Of a stretch of DNA of 7,473 bases, positions 1-7,200 are shown in pieces. Position 1 is the stretch's first letter; every line of letters starts with the position of its first letter. The notes under the pieces were generated by a model. It was not told where the DNA came from, made no database searches, and saw only the letters and a program-made list of their open reading frames with translations. Origin of the DNA: Acidobacteriota bacterium (lineage in GTDB: Bacteria > Acidobacteriota > Terriglobia > Versatilivoradales > Versatilivoraceae); assembly GCA_026706225.1 (NCBI GenBank), contig JAPOZE010000086.1, positions 1-7,473 on the forward strand, in the 5' to 3' direction. A program made the translations under genes and the position numbers.

Positions 1-260
1 CGATGTTTGCAGCCGCCGGAGCCGTGGGCGTGCTGTCTGGACTCACCTTGCAGGGAATCAGTCCCTACGGCGGGGGGATCCAGGGATTTCGAGCCGGGGC
101 CGGCCAAGGGTTTGGTTTGGCCGCAACCCAAATACTGCAGCGCTTTCTCAATCGTCTACCCACCATCACCATCCGGGCCGGTCATCGGTTGCGAATCTGG
201 TTTACTTCCGATGTGCTTGTGCCTGCATCAAGACCCAAGAAAGGAAGAGACCAGCCATGA
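1..260 (+). CDS. trbI: VirB10/TrbI-family T4SS protein, C-terminal end (5' truncated by window)
   Basis: This is the last 85 or so residues of a reading frame that enters from the left edge (first full codon at 3, TGA at 258-260). VirB10/TrbI proteins span the inner membrane and periplasm, and their C-terminal beta-barrel domain forms part of the outer-membrane core ring of the type IV channel. The visible part shows the family's typical ending: a Gly/Ala-rich stretch (GAGQGFGLAATQ), then an LNRLPTITIRAGHRLRIWF segment. The latter corresponds to the conserved 'P-T-I-x-I-x-P-G-x-x-x-R-V' tail strand. About 17 extra residues rich in Lys/Arg/Pro follow that strand. The stop overlaps the next start as ATGA, so the gene is translationally coupled to the TrbJ-like gene. 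The ATG at 3 is probably internal, because family members are several hundred residues long. The family call is from a recognised motif, not a search. Confidence 0.85.
   Translation, partial: MFAAAGAVGVLSGLTLQGISPYGGGIQGFRAGAGQGFGLAATQILQRFLNRLPTITIRAGHRLRIWFTSDVLVPASRPKKGRDQP
242..249 (+). promoter_or_regulatory. Ribosome binding site for the TrbJ-like gene
   Basis: The purine-rich AGGAAGAG lies 7 bases before the ATG at 257, inside the last codons of the upstream TrbI gene. It supports this start in addition to the ATGA overlap. Confidence 0.6.
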
Positions 261-1165
261 AAAAGAAAATCGTTCCCCTGGTGCTGATCGTCGGACTCTG
301 TGCTGCCCCCCTCTACGGCGTCGACCCCGTTGCAGCCGCCCAAAGAGCCCAGATGATCGTGAACCAGATTCTTCAAAGGTTGAACGAAAGAATGCAGATC
401 GCCAACCAGGTCACCCAAATCAAGCAATTTACCGACCAGCTTACCAGGACGAGGGAACAGATCATTCACATGAAGGAGGCTACCTTGGGACAAATCGGAG
501 CTCTTGAGGAGTCTTTCGCGGAGATGGTCGCGGGCCCCACCGACCTGGTGGTCGAAGGCATGCAGTGGCAGACGGAATTCACCGGGTCGGCGAGAGAACT
601 GGTCGCCGCTGCCAGGAAACTGGCCTCCGGCCAACCATTGCGGGAAAGCTGGAGGAAAATTCTGAACCAATATCGAACCAACCGGAAAGACATCGTTGAG
701 CTATTGAGCCACCTGGATCCCCAGGTGGCGGCCCAGGTATCGGATCACTACCTTCATGAACAGGATAGAGCTGACAATCGGCGTGTGACCACCTATTTGG
801 TTGACGACTCGGCAACGGCCTTGATCGAAACAGCGATGAGCGCGCAAGAGTCTCTCCAGAAACTGCGTTCCAACAGCAATGTCTCGGACACCGCCCTGGC
901 TCAGGCCCAGGTGACGGGTCTGGCTACCCAGGGAGAACTCCTGTCCGCCATGGCGCAGTTGATGGCCTTTGAGGCCGCCCGGGGAGCCGCTCGAGATTAC
1001 CAGGACGAACTTGAGCGGCGACAGCAATGGAAGCATTGGGAGCAACGTCAAAAAGCGGGGAAGGCGCTGTTCGAAAAGCAGCAGGCGGACATCGCCGCCG
1101 GCGCCGATGGACTGCGGGAAGGCTTGGTCTACCGGATTCCGTCCGCCTTTGGCGGTTCACGGTAA
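257..1165 (+). CDS. trbJ: TrbJ/VirB5-like conjugative transfer protein (exported)
   Basis: Encodes 302 residues. Residues 1-28 form a Sec signal peptide: MKKK basic start, hydrophobic core IVPLVLIVGL, and an Ala-rich exit near residues 16-28. The mature part is almost entirely charged/Gln-rich helix. The segment QILQRLNERMQIANQVTQIK (about 38-57) and the following heptad-like stretch resemble TrbJ. Another helical block rich in Glu, Arg and Gln runs from about 230 to 280. VirB5/TrbJ proteins are periplasmic or pilus-tip-associated factors needed for mating-pair formation. The length is somewhat above typical TrbJ and VirB5 proteins. The start is fixed by the signal peptide, the AGGAAGAG site and the ATGA overlap with trbI. 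The TrbL-like gene follows after 12 bases, with no room for the TrbK entry-exclusion lipoprotein often found between J and L. The family is inferred from composition, motif and neighbours. VirB5-family sequences are poorly conserved, so the exact subfamily is less certain. Confidence 0.83.
   Translation: MKKKIVPLVLIVGLCAAPLYGVDPVAAAQRAQMIVNQILQRLNERMQIANQVTQIKQFTDQLTRTREQIIHMKEATLGQIGALEESFAEMVAGPTDLVVEGMQWQTEFTGSARELVAAARKLASGQPLRESWRKILNQYRTNRKDIVELLSHLDPQVAAQVSDHYLHEQDRADNRRVTTYLVDDSATALIETAMSAQESLQKLRSNSNVSDTALAQAQVTGLATQGELLSAMAQLMAFEAARGAARDYQDELERRQQWKHWEQRQKAGKALFEKQQADIAAGADGLREGLVYRIPSAFGGSR
708..729 (+). repeat. Perfect 9-bp inverted repeat with 4-base loop inside trbJ
   Basis: GCCACCTGG (708-716) is exactly complementary to CCAGGTGGC (721-729), separated by ATCC. 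It would form a stable GC-rich hairpin in the mRNA. No T-run follows, so it is not an intrinsic terminator. It may be chance within coding sequence. Confidence 0.6.
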
Positions 1166-1177
1166 GCCCCAGGTCCC

Positions 1178-2170
1178 ATGCAACTCCGTCCGCCACAATC
1201 GATCGATCCCAATGTTCCGGCGATTATCCCCGAGGAACAGCAGCAGAATTTCAAGGTGTTCCTAGACAGGGTGCTGGATGACGTTGTGGGTGCGGCTTTG
1301 CCCGGCATCATCCAGGCGGGCGACGAACTCTGGTTGGCAATGGCCACCATTGCAGTGACCTGGGCGGGATTGCAGGTCGCCTTCAGCGGATCCTTCCATC
1401 CCTGGGAGATCGTGAAGCTCATCATCGTTCTGAGTATTCCGAAGACCATGTTGCATTACTACAGCCAGGCTCTTCCCAACACCACCTCCACCTTTCCCGA
1501 GATCGTGGTGGAACAGGGGATCTGGCTGCAAAACCTGTTTGTCTCCGACATCGTCTCCGGAATGCACACTGAACTCAACACCCTGTTCACCCAGCAGGGC
1601 AACGCCATACTGGCGGCCTGGCAGGGGATCGATATCGAAGACCTGACGCCCTCTACGGCATATGCCGTAGTCACACAGGCAGTTCCATCGGTAGCGTTCG
1701 TCTTTTTCGGCCTGCTCCTGCTGGCCCTGTTCTTCATCACCTATGCTCAAGTTCTCTGGGGCCACCTGGCCGTATCCATCTCTATCCTGCTCGGCCCCAT
1801 CTTCATCCCCTGGCTGGTATTCGAGCCGATGGCCTTCCTGTTCTGGGGTTGGTTTCGGACGGTGCTCACCTATTCTCTCTACGCTGCAATCGCGGGAGCC
1901 ATCCTCCGAATCTGGGGCAGCGTGGGATTGGGTTACGTCACCACGTTCAGTCATTCCCCGCCTCTGGACAACTTTGCCGCGGCCGTCTACTGGTCGCTGA
2001 TTCTCCTCCCCCTCTGCGCGGCCGGAATCCTGGCGGCCTGCAAGACGGGAGAGATGGCTTCGCTACTGATTTCAGGAGCCGCCTTCACTGGATCCGGGGG
2101 TGTGTCCACGGCCGTCCATGCGGTCGGCAAAGCTGCCAGGAGTTTATCGAGATCCGTTTCCAGGCGATGA
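1178..2170 (+). CDS. trbL: TrbL/VirB6-family T4SS inner-membrane protein
   Basis: Encodes 330 residues of a polytopic inner-membrane protein. Hydrophobic segments lie at about 51-70, 76-95, 170-190, 195-214, 219-243 and 266-287, with a possible further weakly hydrophobic stretch at 294-308. A soluble region between the second and third segments (about 96-165) would form the large periplasmic loop seen in this family. VirB6/TrbL proteins contribute to the inner-membrane pore and contact translocating DNA or protein. The segment GHLAVSISILLGPIFIPWLV followed by an aromatic helix with W-G-W-F-R is typical of the TrbL/VirB6 core. The tail is short and basic (RSLSRSVSRR); long TrbL proteins carry an extended Gly/Ser/Ala-rich tail that is missing here. 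The start ATG at 1178 has only a weak AGG just upstream, so ribosomes may be passed on from trbJ 12 bases earlier. The TGA overlaps the next gene's ATG. Confidence 0.88.
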   Translation: MQLRPPQSIDPNVPAIIPEEQQQNFKVFLDRVLDDVVGAALPGIIQAGDELWLAMATIAVTWAGLQVAFSGSFHPWEIVKLIIVLSIPKTMLHYYSQALPNTTSTFPEIVVEQGIWLQNLFVSDIVSGMHTELNTLFTQQGNAILAAWQGIDIEDLTPSTAYAVVTQAVPSVAFVFFGLLLLALFFITYAQVLWGHLAVSISILLGPIFIPWLVFEPMAFLFWGWFRTVLTYSLYAAIAGAILRIWGSVGLGYVTTFSHSPPLDNFAAAVYWSLILLPLCAAGILAACKTGEMASLLISGAAFTGSGGVSTAVHAVGKAARSLSRSVSRR

Positions 2171-2826
2171 TGGCCTCCAAAGAAACAGACCGTGAATACG
2201 CCGAAATCTGGGGCGAGACCGTCAACTCCAATCGTCACCTCCGCCTTCTCTCCATGGGGCTTGGCGGACTCACCCTCATGCTGGCGGTGGCGGTAGTGCG
2301 CCTCGGTTTTCGGGAGATGCCCCGACCGATCGTGGTGCGGGTGGACGAGGTTGGCCGGGCCGAAGCCCTGCAATACAAGGCCGTGGAAGCCAAGTCCGAC
2401 CCCCTCGATCCCACCACCAAGTACTTTTTGAATCGCTTCATCCACGACCATTACTCCCGTCGGGCCGCCACGGTACAAGAACGCTGGACCCGCAGTCTGC
2501 GCTTTCTCACCACCGACCTGGCCAATGCCGCATTCCAGGACGAAAACAGGAATATTGCGCTGGTGGCAGCTCGAGCGGCTCCGGAAGAGACCAGAGTCGA
2601 GAACATTGTCCTGCGTATCCACGCCAATCGGTCGCCGCCCCATGGAGCGACTGCCGACTTTGAAATGGTGCGCATCCGACAGGAGAAGGAAACAGGGCGG
2701 GACAAGTGGTCTCTTTCCCTGCAATTCTCTTACATCACCCGAATTCCTCCTGATTTGATGGTCCACAACCCGATGGGCATTGTCATCACCTACCTGCAGG
2801 CCGATCGGGCTCTGGTATCGGAATAA
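2167..2826 (+). CDS. trbF: VirB8/TrbF-family T4SS assembly protein
   Basis: Encodes 219 residues if started at the ATG of the ATGA overlap (2167); a second ATG follows directly at 2170. The layout is that of VirB8/TrbF: a short cytoplasmic N-terminus, one membrane segment at about 28-47, then a periplasmic NTF2-like domain. The segment RPIVVRVDEVGRAEAL (about 53-68) matches the conserved post-membrane strand of TrbF/VirB8. NPMG at 201-204 matches the NPxG motif near the end of VirB8, which is involved in dimer contacts. VirB8 nucleates assembly by contacting VirB10 and the inner-membrane complex. The same frame is open far upstream inside trbL (to about 1849), but that stretch is the shadow of the membrane protein and lacks family features. 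Translation is probably coupled to trbL, since no good Shine-Dalgarno precedes it. Confidence 0.87.
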   Translation: MMASKETDREYAEIWGETVNSNRHLRLLSMGLGGLTLMLAVAVVRLGFREMPRPIVVRVDEVGRAEALQYKAVEAKSDPLDPTTKYFLNRFIHDHYSRRAATVQERWTRSLRFLTTDLANAAFQDENRNIALVAARAAPEETRVENIVLRIHANRSPPHGATADFEMVRIRQEKETGRDKWSLSLQFSYITRIPPDLMVHNPMGIVITYLQADRALVSE

Positions 2827-2840
2827 CAACGGAACAATCA

Positions 2841-2847
2841 GGAGGTG
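2841..2847 (+). promoter_or_regulatory. Strong ribosome binding site for the VirB11-like ATPase
   Basis: GGAGGTG lies 7 bases upstream of the ATG at 2855 and follows the trbF stop (2824-2826). It is among the strongest Shine-Dalgarno sequences in the operon. It fixes the start at 2855 rather than at the in-frame ATG at 2780, which lies inside trbF. Confidence 0.85.
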
Positions 2848-2854
2848 TAACACC

Positions 2855-3838
2855 ATGAATGCCAGTGGAATCGAGATGCTCAAGCCCTTGTTGCCGGGAC
2901 TGGAGAGGGAACTCGAAGATCAACAGGTGAGCGAAATCATGATTAACGGGCCGGACAACGTCTGGATCGAGAAGAACGGGAAACTGGATCCTTTGTCAGC
3001 ACCGGATCTCGACTCCAAGGCTTTGGGGCGTGCCGCCATCCATATTGCTCGACCCCTGGGCCTGGATCCTGCGCTCTCGCCCCTGGTGGATGCCCGTCTG
3101 GACGACGGCTCCCGTGTGGCAATCTGCATGCCGCCAGCCAGTCCGATGATAGCGATCACGGTAAGACGTTTCGGGGGGCGGTCTTTCTCGGCGGACGACT
3201 TGGTGCGCCAAGGCGTATTGGCGAAAGAGATCCTGAATGCAGCCGCGGACACGCTGCGGGCACGGCAGAACATCCTTGTTTCAGGAGGAACCGGAAGCGG
3301 AAAAACGACCCTGCTCAACGCTCTGATCGAATTGTTGCCGGAGTCGGAACGCATTATTACCATCGAAGATGTGCTGGAGTTGCACGTTAAGCGCAGCAAC
3401 TGTCTTCGATTCGAGGCTCGCGGACTCAGGGACACGCTGACGATTCGAAACCTGGTGCGACACGCTTTGCGCCACCGTCCGGACCATATCGTCATGGGTG
3501 AGGTTCGCGGTGGGGAAGCCGCGGACCTGTTGCAAGCCCTCAATACCGGCCACGGTGGGTCGCTGACTACCATCCATGCCAACAGCGCTCAAACGGCCCT
3601 GTCGAGGCTTGCCGGTTGCGCCGCCCAGGCAAGCGGCCGGCTTCCCTGGAGCGTGACCTGCCGCAGCATCGTCGACGGGGTCCGCATGGTGGTGCAAATG
3701 ACGCGTCGCCGGGGTCTGCGGTTTGCGGAAGAGGCTCTGTTTGTAGAGGGTTACGATGCGGCCACCGACTGCTGGGACGTGAAGGCGATTTGGAGAGGAA
3801 AGCCTCTGGAGGTCAGAAATACGGGATCGCTCGGCTGA
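2855..3838 (+). CDS. trbB: VirB11/TrbB/CpaF-family secretion ATPase
   Basis: Encodes 327 residues of a cytoplasmic hexameric ATPase that energises type IV channel or pilus assembly. The N-terminal domain (about 1-115) carries VSEIMINGPDNVWIEKNG, the family's typical opening, then LDDGSRVAICMPP and ITVRRF. The catalytic domain shows Walker A GGTGSGKT (144-151), an acidic strand IITIEDVLEL, Walker B HIVMGEVRGGEA (E216 following the hydrophobic strand) and the His box GHGGSLTTIHANS (232-244). All key residues are intact. The length fits TrbB and VirB11 and is shorter than tad-type CpaF. The RGGEA...NTGHGGSLTTIHANS region nevertheless looks CpaF-like, so the symbol rests mainly on the trb-type neighbours. 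It is the last gene of the operon: 28 bases follow trbF, and a non-coding gap lies downstream. TrbB is the first gene in the classic IncP and Agrobacterium trb operons, so its place at the end is unusual for a trb cluster. Confidence 0.95.
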   Translation: MNASGIEMLKPLLPGLERELEDQQVSEIMINGPDNVWIEKNGKLDPLSAPDLDSKALGRAAIHIARPLGLDPALSPLVDARLDDGSRVAICMPPASPMIAITVRRFGGRSFSADDLVRQGVLAKEILNAAADTLRARQNILVSGGTGSGKTTLLNALIELLPESERIITIEDVLELHVKRSNCLRFEARGLRDTLTIRNLVRHALRHRPDHIVMGEVRGGEAADLLQALNTGHGGSLTTIHANSAQTALSRLAGCAAQASGRLPWSVTCRSIVDGVRMVVQMTRRRGLRFAEEALFVEGYDAATDCWDVKAIWRGKPLEVRNTGSLG

Positions 3839-3890
3839 ATTGATTCATGGAATTTAATTGTCCACTCTTGAGAGTCGTTTCCCTCTGCAC

Positions 3891-3919
3891 CGGTCGTTGT
3901 GGATGAGCTGCACAGACCG
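3891..3919 (+). terminator. Candidate weak terminator hairpin after the T4SS operon
   Basis: CGGTC (3891-3895) pairs with GACCG (3915-3919). Inside, TGTG (3898-3901) pairs with CACA (3911-3914) after a two-base bulge, leaving a 9-base loop. The stem lies about 50 bases after the ATPase stop. It is followed by TTGAGATTTT, which is T-biased but not a clean U-tract. It may end the operon, but it is a poor match to a canonical intrinsic terminator. Confidence 0.3.
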
Positions 3920-3975
3920 TTGAGATTTTGGTGGAACATCTTTCGTCGGCAATTGCACCCTGACGCAGTAGGAAA

Positions 3976-4008
3976 TCAGGTTTCGATCGAAGGCTAACCG
4001 AAATCTGA
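3976..4008. repeat. 10-bp inverted repeat containing a palindrome
   Basis: TCAGGTTTCG (3976-3985) pairs with CGAAATCTGA (3999-4008) over 10 positions, one of them a G-T wobble, around a 13-base loop. The palindrome TTCGATCGAA (3982-3991) overlaps the left arm. It could be an RNA hairpin or an operator for a dimeric regulator. The function is unknown. Confidence 0.45.
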
Positions 4009-4055
4009 CCGCAGTAATTCTCCCTCGCAACCAATCTCCCTCAACAACACAAACG

Positions 4056-4081
4056 GACGGTTGAGTTTCGGCTGAACCGTC
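4056..4081. repeat. 7-bp inverted repeat
   Basis: GACGGTT (4056-4062) is exactly complementary to AACCGTC (4075-4081). AG/CT extends the stem inward after one G-G mismatch. A five-T run occurs some 15 bases further on, too far for a standard terminator. It is possibly a regulatory site upstream of the surface-protein gene. Confidence 0.4.
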
Positions 4082-4240
4082 GGGATCAGTGACTGGCTTT
4101 TTCCGTCCGGAGGCACGGCCAGGTAGCTACTGATTTCCTTTTTGGGTCCTGAGATTCGATGAAGCCGACCTCTCTCCCACGGCATTCCCTCGCGCGCAAG
4201 GACTCGTATGGGTACGGAAGGGTTTCTTCTGGAGACGGTT

Positions 4241-4248
4241 GGAGGGGG
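4241..4248 (+). promoter_or_regulatory. Ribosome binding site for the large surface protein
   Basis: GGAGGGGG sits just ahead of the ATG at 4251 and gives a strong Shine-Dalgarno match (GGAGG, spacing 5). It selects this ATG, which is also the first ATG in the frame after the stop at 4131-4133 and begins a clear signal peptide. Confidence 0.8.
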
Positions 4249-4250
4249 AT

Positions 4251-7200
4251 ATGGAACGCAATTACGGGCTCACGGTTATTGGACTATGTATCTGCCAGAT
4301 GCTGTCCCTGGTCGTTGGCGAAGCCACAGCACAGATTCGCATTTCAAAGTCGAGCCTGACTATCAACGAGGGTGGAGAGGGCTCCTACGAGGTGAATCTG
4401 GATGCGCAACCGTCTGCGGAGACCAAGGTGGACATCACGACCACCAACAGTGACGTTCGGGTCAAGCCCGCCTCGCTGACCTTCACTCCTGACGATTGGG
4501 AAAGAGCCCGGATGGTCGCGGTCGAGGCCATTCAAGATGCCGATGCCGAGGATGACCGCGCAACCGTGAGTCATTCCATTCGCGCGCCTTCCAACGGACG
4601 AGGGAAAGCAGCGAATGCGAGGGGGGCCGCTGCCAGAGGACCTTCAAGAGTCACTGTGATCGTGCTGGACCAGGATCTGCCCAGCCCTGAAATCAATATC
4701 AGTCCTTCCTCCGGCCTATCCATTCGTAAGGGGGGGAGTAGCAACTACAGTGTGTCCTTGACAGAGAAGCCAACCGCATCCGTGACCGTCGCGGCCTCGA
4801 GTAGCCGAGGCGATGTCAGAGTGTCTCCTTCATCGCTGACGTTTTACGTTGGAACCTGGCGGAGCACCAAGAGATTTACCGTGTCGGTTGACGGTGACGC
4901 CACCAGCACCACTGCGACCATCAGCCACTCAGCCACCAGTGAAGATATCAATTATCAGGGGCTGTCCATTGACAGTCTACCGGTGAGGGTTCTGCAGCCC
5001 TCAGCCGGGATCACCCAACCACCATCGCATACAAGAATACTTGTCGGTCAGACGAAGACCTTCTACAGCCCGCGGCTGAGGAGCCAACCCACCGATACCG
5101 TAACCATCAGCCCATCCAGCCGGGCCACAGGAACCGCTTCGGTAACCGGTTCAAAGAGCTTCAGTACCGGAAACTGGAACACGACTCAGGATTTCAGAGT
5201 GACCGGGCAAAGCGCAGGGAGCACTACCATCGCCTTTGGCGTGGACAGTAGCGATTCTCGCTATGACGGCTACGACCTGAACAGCACCTCGGTGACCGTG
5301 GAGGCAACCACCATTCGTTGCAGGGCAGATGACACCAACATCCAACTTGGTGATTCTTCAACTCTGAGTTGGGACAGCAGCAATGCCAATAGCGTCACCA
5401 TCAACCAGGGGATCGGGACGGTTGCAGTCGACAGCCCGGGACACGGCAAGTCCGTTACTCCTCCTCAGCCTGGCGCCGGGGAGACCTCCAAGTCCACAAC
5501 TTACCGGTTTACCGCCGCGGGTGGGGGCCATCCCGGCACCTGCAGCGTCACCGTCACCGTTTGGCGGCCGCCCAACGTGGGTCGCTTCAGCGCCGCCCCT
5601 GCGATCCTGAGAAAGCAGCAGACCGCCAGGCTGACCTGGGCGACCAGCCACGCCTCCGGCGTCACCATCGATCGGGGCATTGGGACGGTTCCGGTTGACA
5701 GTTCCCAAGAAGGTCGAGGTGTCACTCCTTCTCAACCGTCTACCGGCGAAACCTCCAGGAGCACCAGCTACCGGCTTACGGCCTCGAATCCGGCCTATAC
5801 AGGCGCCGATGCAGCCACCGCCACTGTCTCGGTCACCGTTTGGAACCGACCGAGCGTGGACAGTTTCACCGCCTCGCCTTCGACCATCAATGGAGGTGAA
5901 GATTCCAGCCTGAAATGGACCACCACCCACGCCACCAGCGTCTCCATTGACCAGGGAGTCGGCTCGGTGTCTGTGGATGACGTGTCCGGTAACACCAAGG
6001 TGAGCCCCGATCAAGGCACAACCTACACCCTCACGGCCTCGAACCCGGCCTATAGCGGTTCTCACGCTGTTACCGGCACGGTTTACCTCGCCGTTAGAAG
6101 TCGCGCTTCGAGCCCGGGTCTCACTGTTTCGCCCACCTCACTCAACATTGCTGAGGGAACTGCCGGAAAGACCTACAACATAAGGTTGAGGGCAAAGCCG
6201 AGCGCTAAGGTCACCGTCACGGTGGCCATCGATTCCGGAGGAGACGAAAGGGTCCGGATAGACACGTCCTCACTCACTTTCACTACGACCGACTGGAACA
6301 GGGATCGAACCGTTCGGGTCTCTGCCGCGGAACAATCGGGTACGGCAACCGGGCAGGCAAGGATCACCAATACTCCCCCCTCGTCCTATGGTGGCTCTGC
6401 CGTGGGCGTCACGGTCAACGTTGCCGATGACGATAGCGAGGGGTGCGGAGCTACCGTCACACCCACCCGTCTTTCCGTCGACGAAGGCGAAAGCGATGAC
6501 GGCTACTACGATGTGGTATTGGCGGCAAGGCCGACTGCCAGCGTCACCGTCAGTCTCGACCTCACGGGAGACTCCAGCCTGTCGGCAGACAAGTCCGCTC
6601 TCACTTTCACCACAGGGAACTGGAATACTCCCCAACGGGTGACGATCGAGGCTGGTGAGGATGCCGACTCAACGGACGGCAGGGCGACCATCAGCCACAC
6701 GGCATCCAGCACGGATGAGGGTTGTTCCGGCATATCCATCCCCAGTGTATCCGTGAACATCCGTGACAACGACGAGCCGCCCGCGCTGCCAAGAATCACC
6801 CTCTCAAGCGATACGACCGGTGTTTCGGAACCGGACGGGACGGCCAGGGTGACTGCGGCTGTTGCCAGCGGGGAGGCGCCGGACGACGACCTGACGGTCA
6901 ACCTGACCCATTCAGGTCAAGCTGCCCACGGAGTCGACTATCGGATAGCCGCGCTGACCATCGAGAGCGGAGCAACCTCAGGTGAAGCGGAGTTGATCGT
7001 GGTCGATGACCCTGTCACAGAGGGCACGGAGGAGATAAGGCTCATCGCCGGGGCCGACGGCTACCGGGACAGCGCCCCGCTTTCCATGGACTTGACCGAT
7101 GACGATTCGGCAGGCGTGACCATCACCCCGACGCAACTGACCATTGGCGAAGGGGGCAGCGACAGCTACGAGGTGGTCCTGACCTCCCAGCCGTTCCAAG

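Larger units (their letters stand above)
3839..4250. other. Non-coding gap between the T4SS operon and the surface-protein gene
   Basis: This 412-base stretch holds no reading frame with recognisable content on either strand; the small frames in it overlap genes or lack ribosome binding sites. It looks less GC-rich than the flanking genes. It carries several inverted repeats (listed separately) and a 10-base palindrome, TTCGATCGAA, at 3982-3991. I see no pair of -35/-10 elements with proper spacing that I would defend. The promoter of the surface-protein gene should nevertheless lie here if that gene is transcribed independently. Confidence 0.7.

Noticed and set aside
287..301. Possible lipobox (VGLC) in the TrbJ signal peptide
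   Set aside because: Leu directly before the Cys does not fit the lipobox, which needs Gly, Ala or Ser there. A normal Sec signal peptide is more likely.
1849..2166. Upstream extension of the VirB8/TrbF frame
   Set aside because: It overlaps the TrbL transmembrane region. Family length, membrane topology and the ATGA overlap place the start at 2167.
2780..2854. Earlier ATG for the VirB11-like ATPase
   Set aside because: It lies inside trbF without a ribosome site; GGAGGTG at 2841 points to 2855.
1987..2883. Minus-strand reading frame of 298 codons across trbL/trbF/trbB
   Set aside because: It is a shadow of three recognisable + strand genes. The composition is rich in Gly, His and Arg with no family features.
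3840..3858. Promoter-like TTGATT and TTTAAT
   Set aside because: The spacing is only 7 bases, far from the usual 16-18.
4159..4453. Two small + strand frames overlapping the surface-protein start
   Set aside because: They overlap the start of the surface-protein gene in other frames, with no domain content. The signal-peptide frame from 4251 has the ribosome site.
5358..6065. Minus-strand reading frame of 235 codons opposite the surface protein (and similar ones at 6506-6901 and 6270-6635)
   Set aside because: It is antisense to a clearly coding repeat region. Its Gly/Arg-rich composition comes from the GC-rich repeats on the other strand, and no ribosome site or domain is seen.
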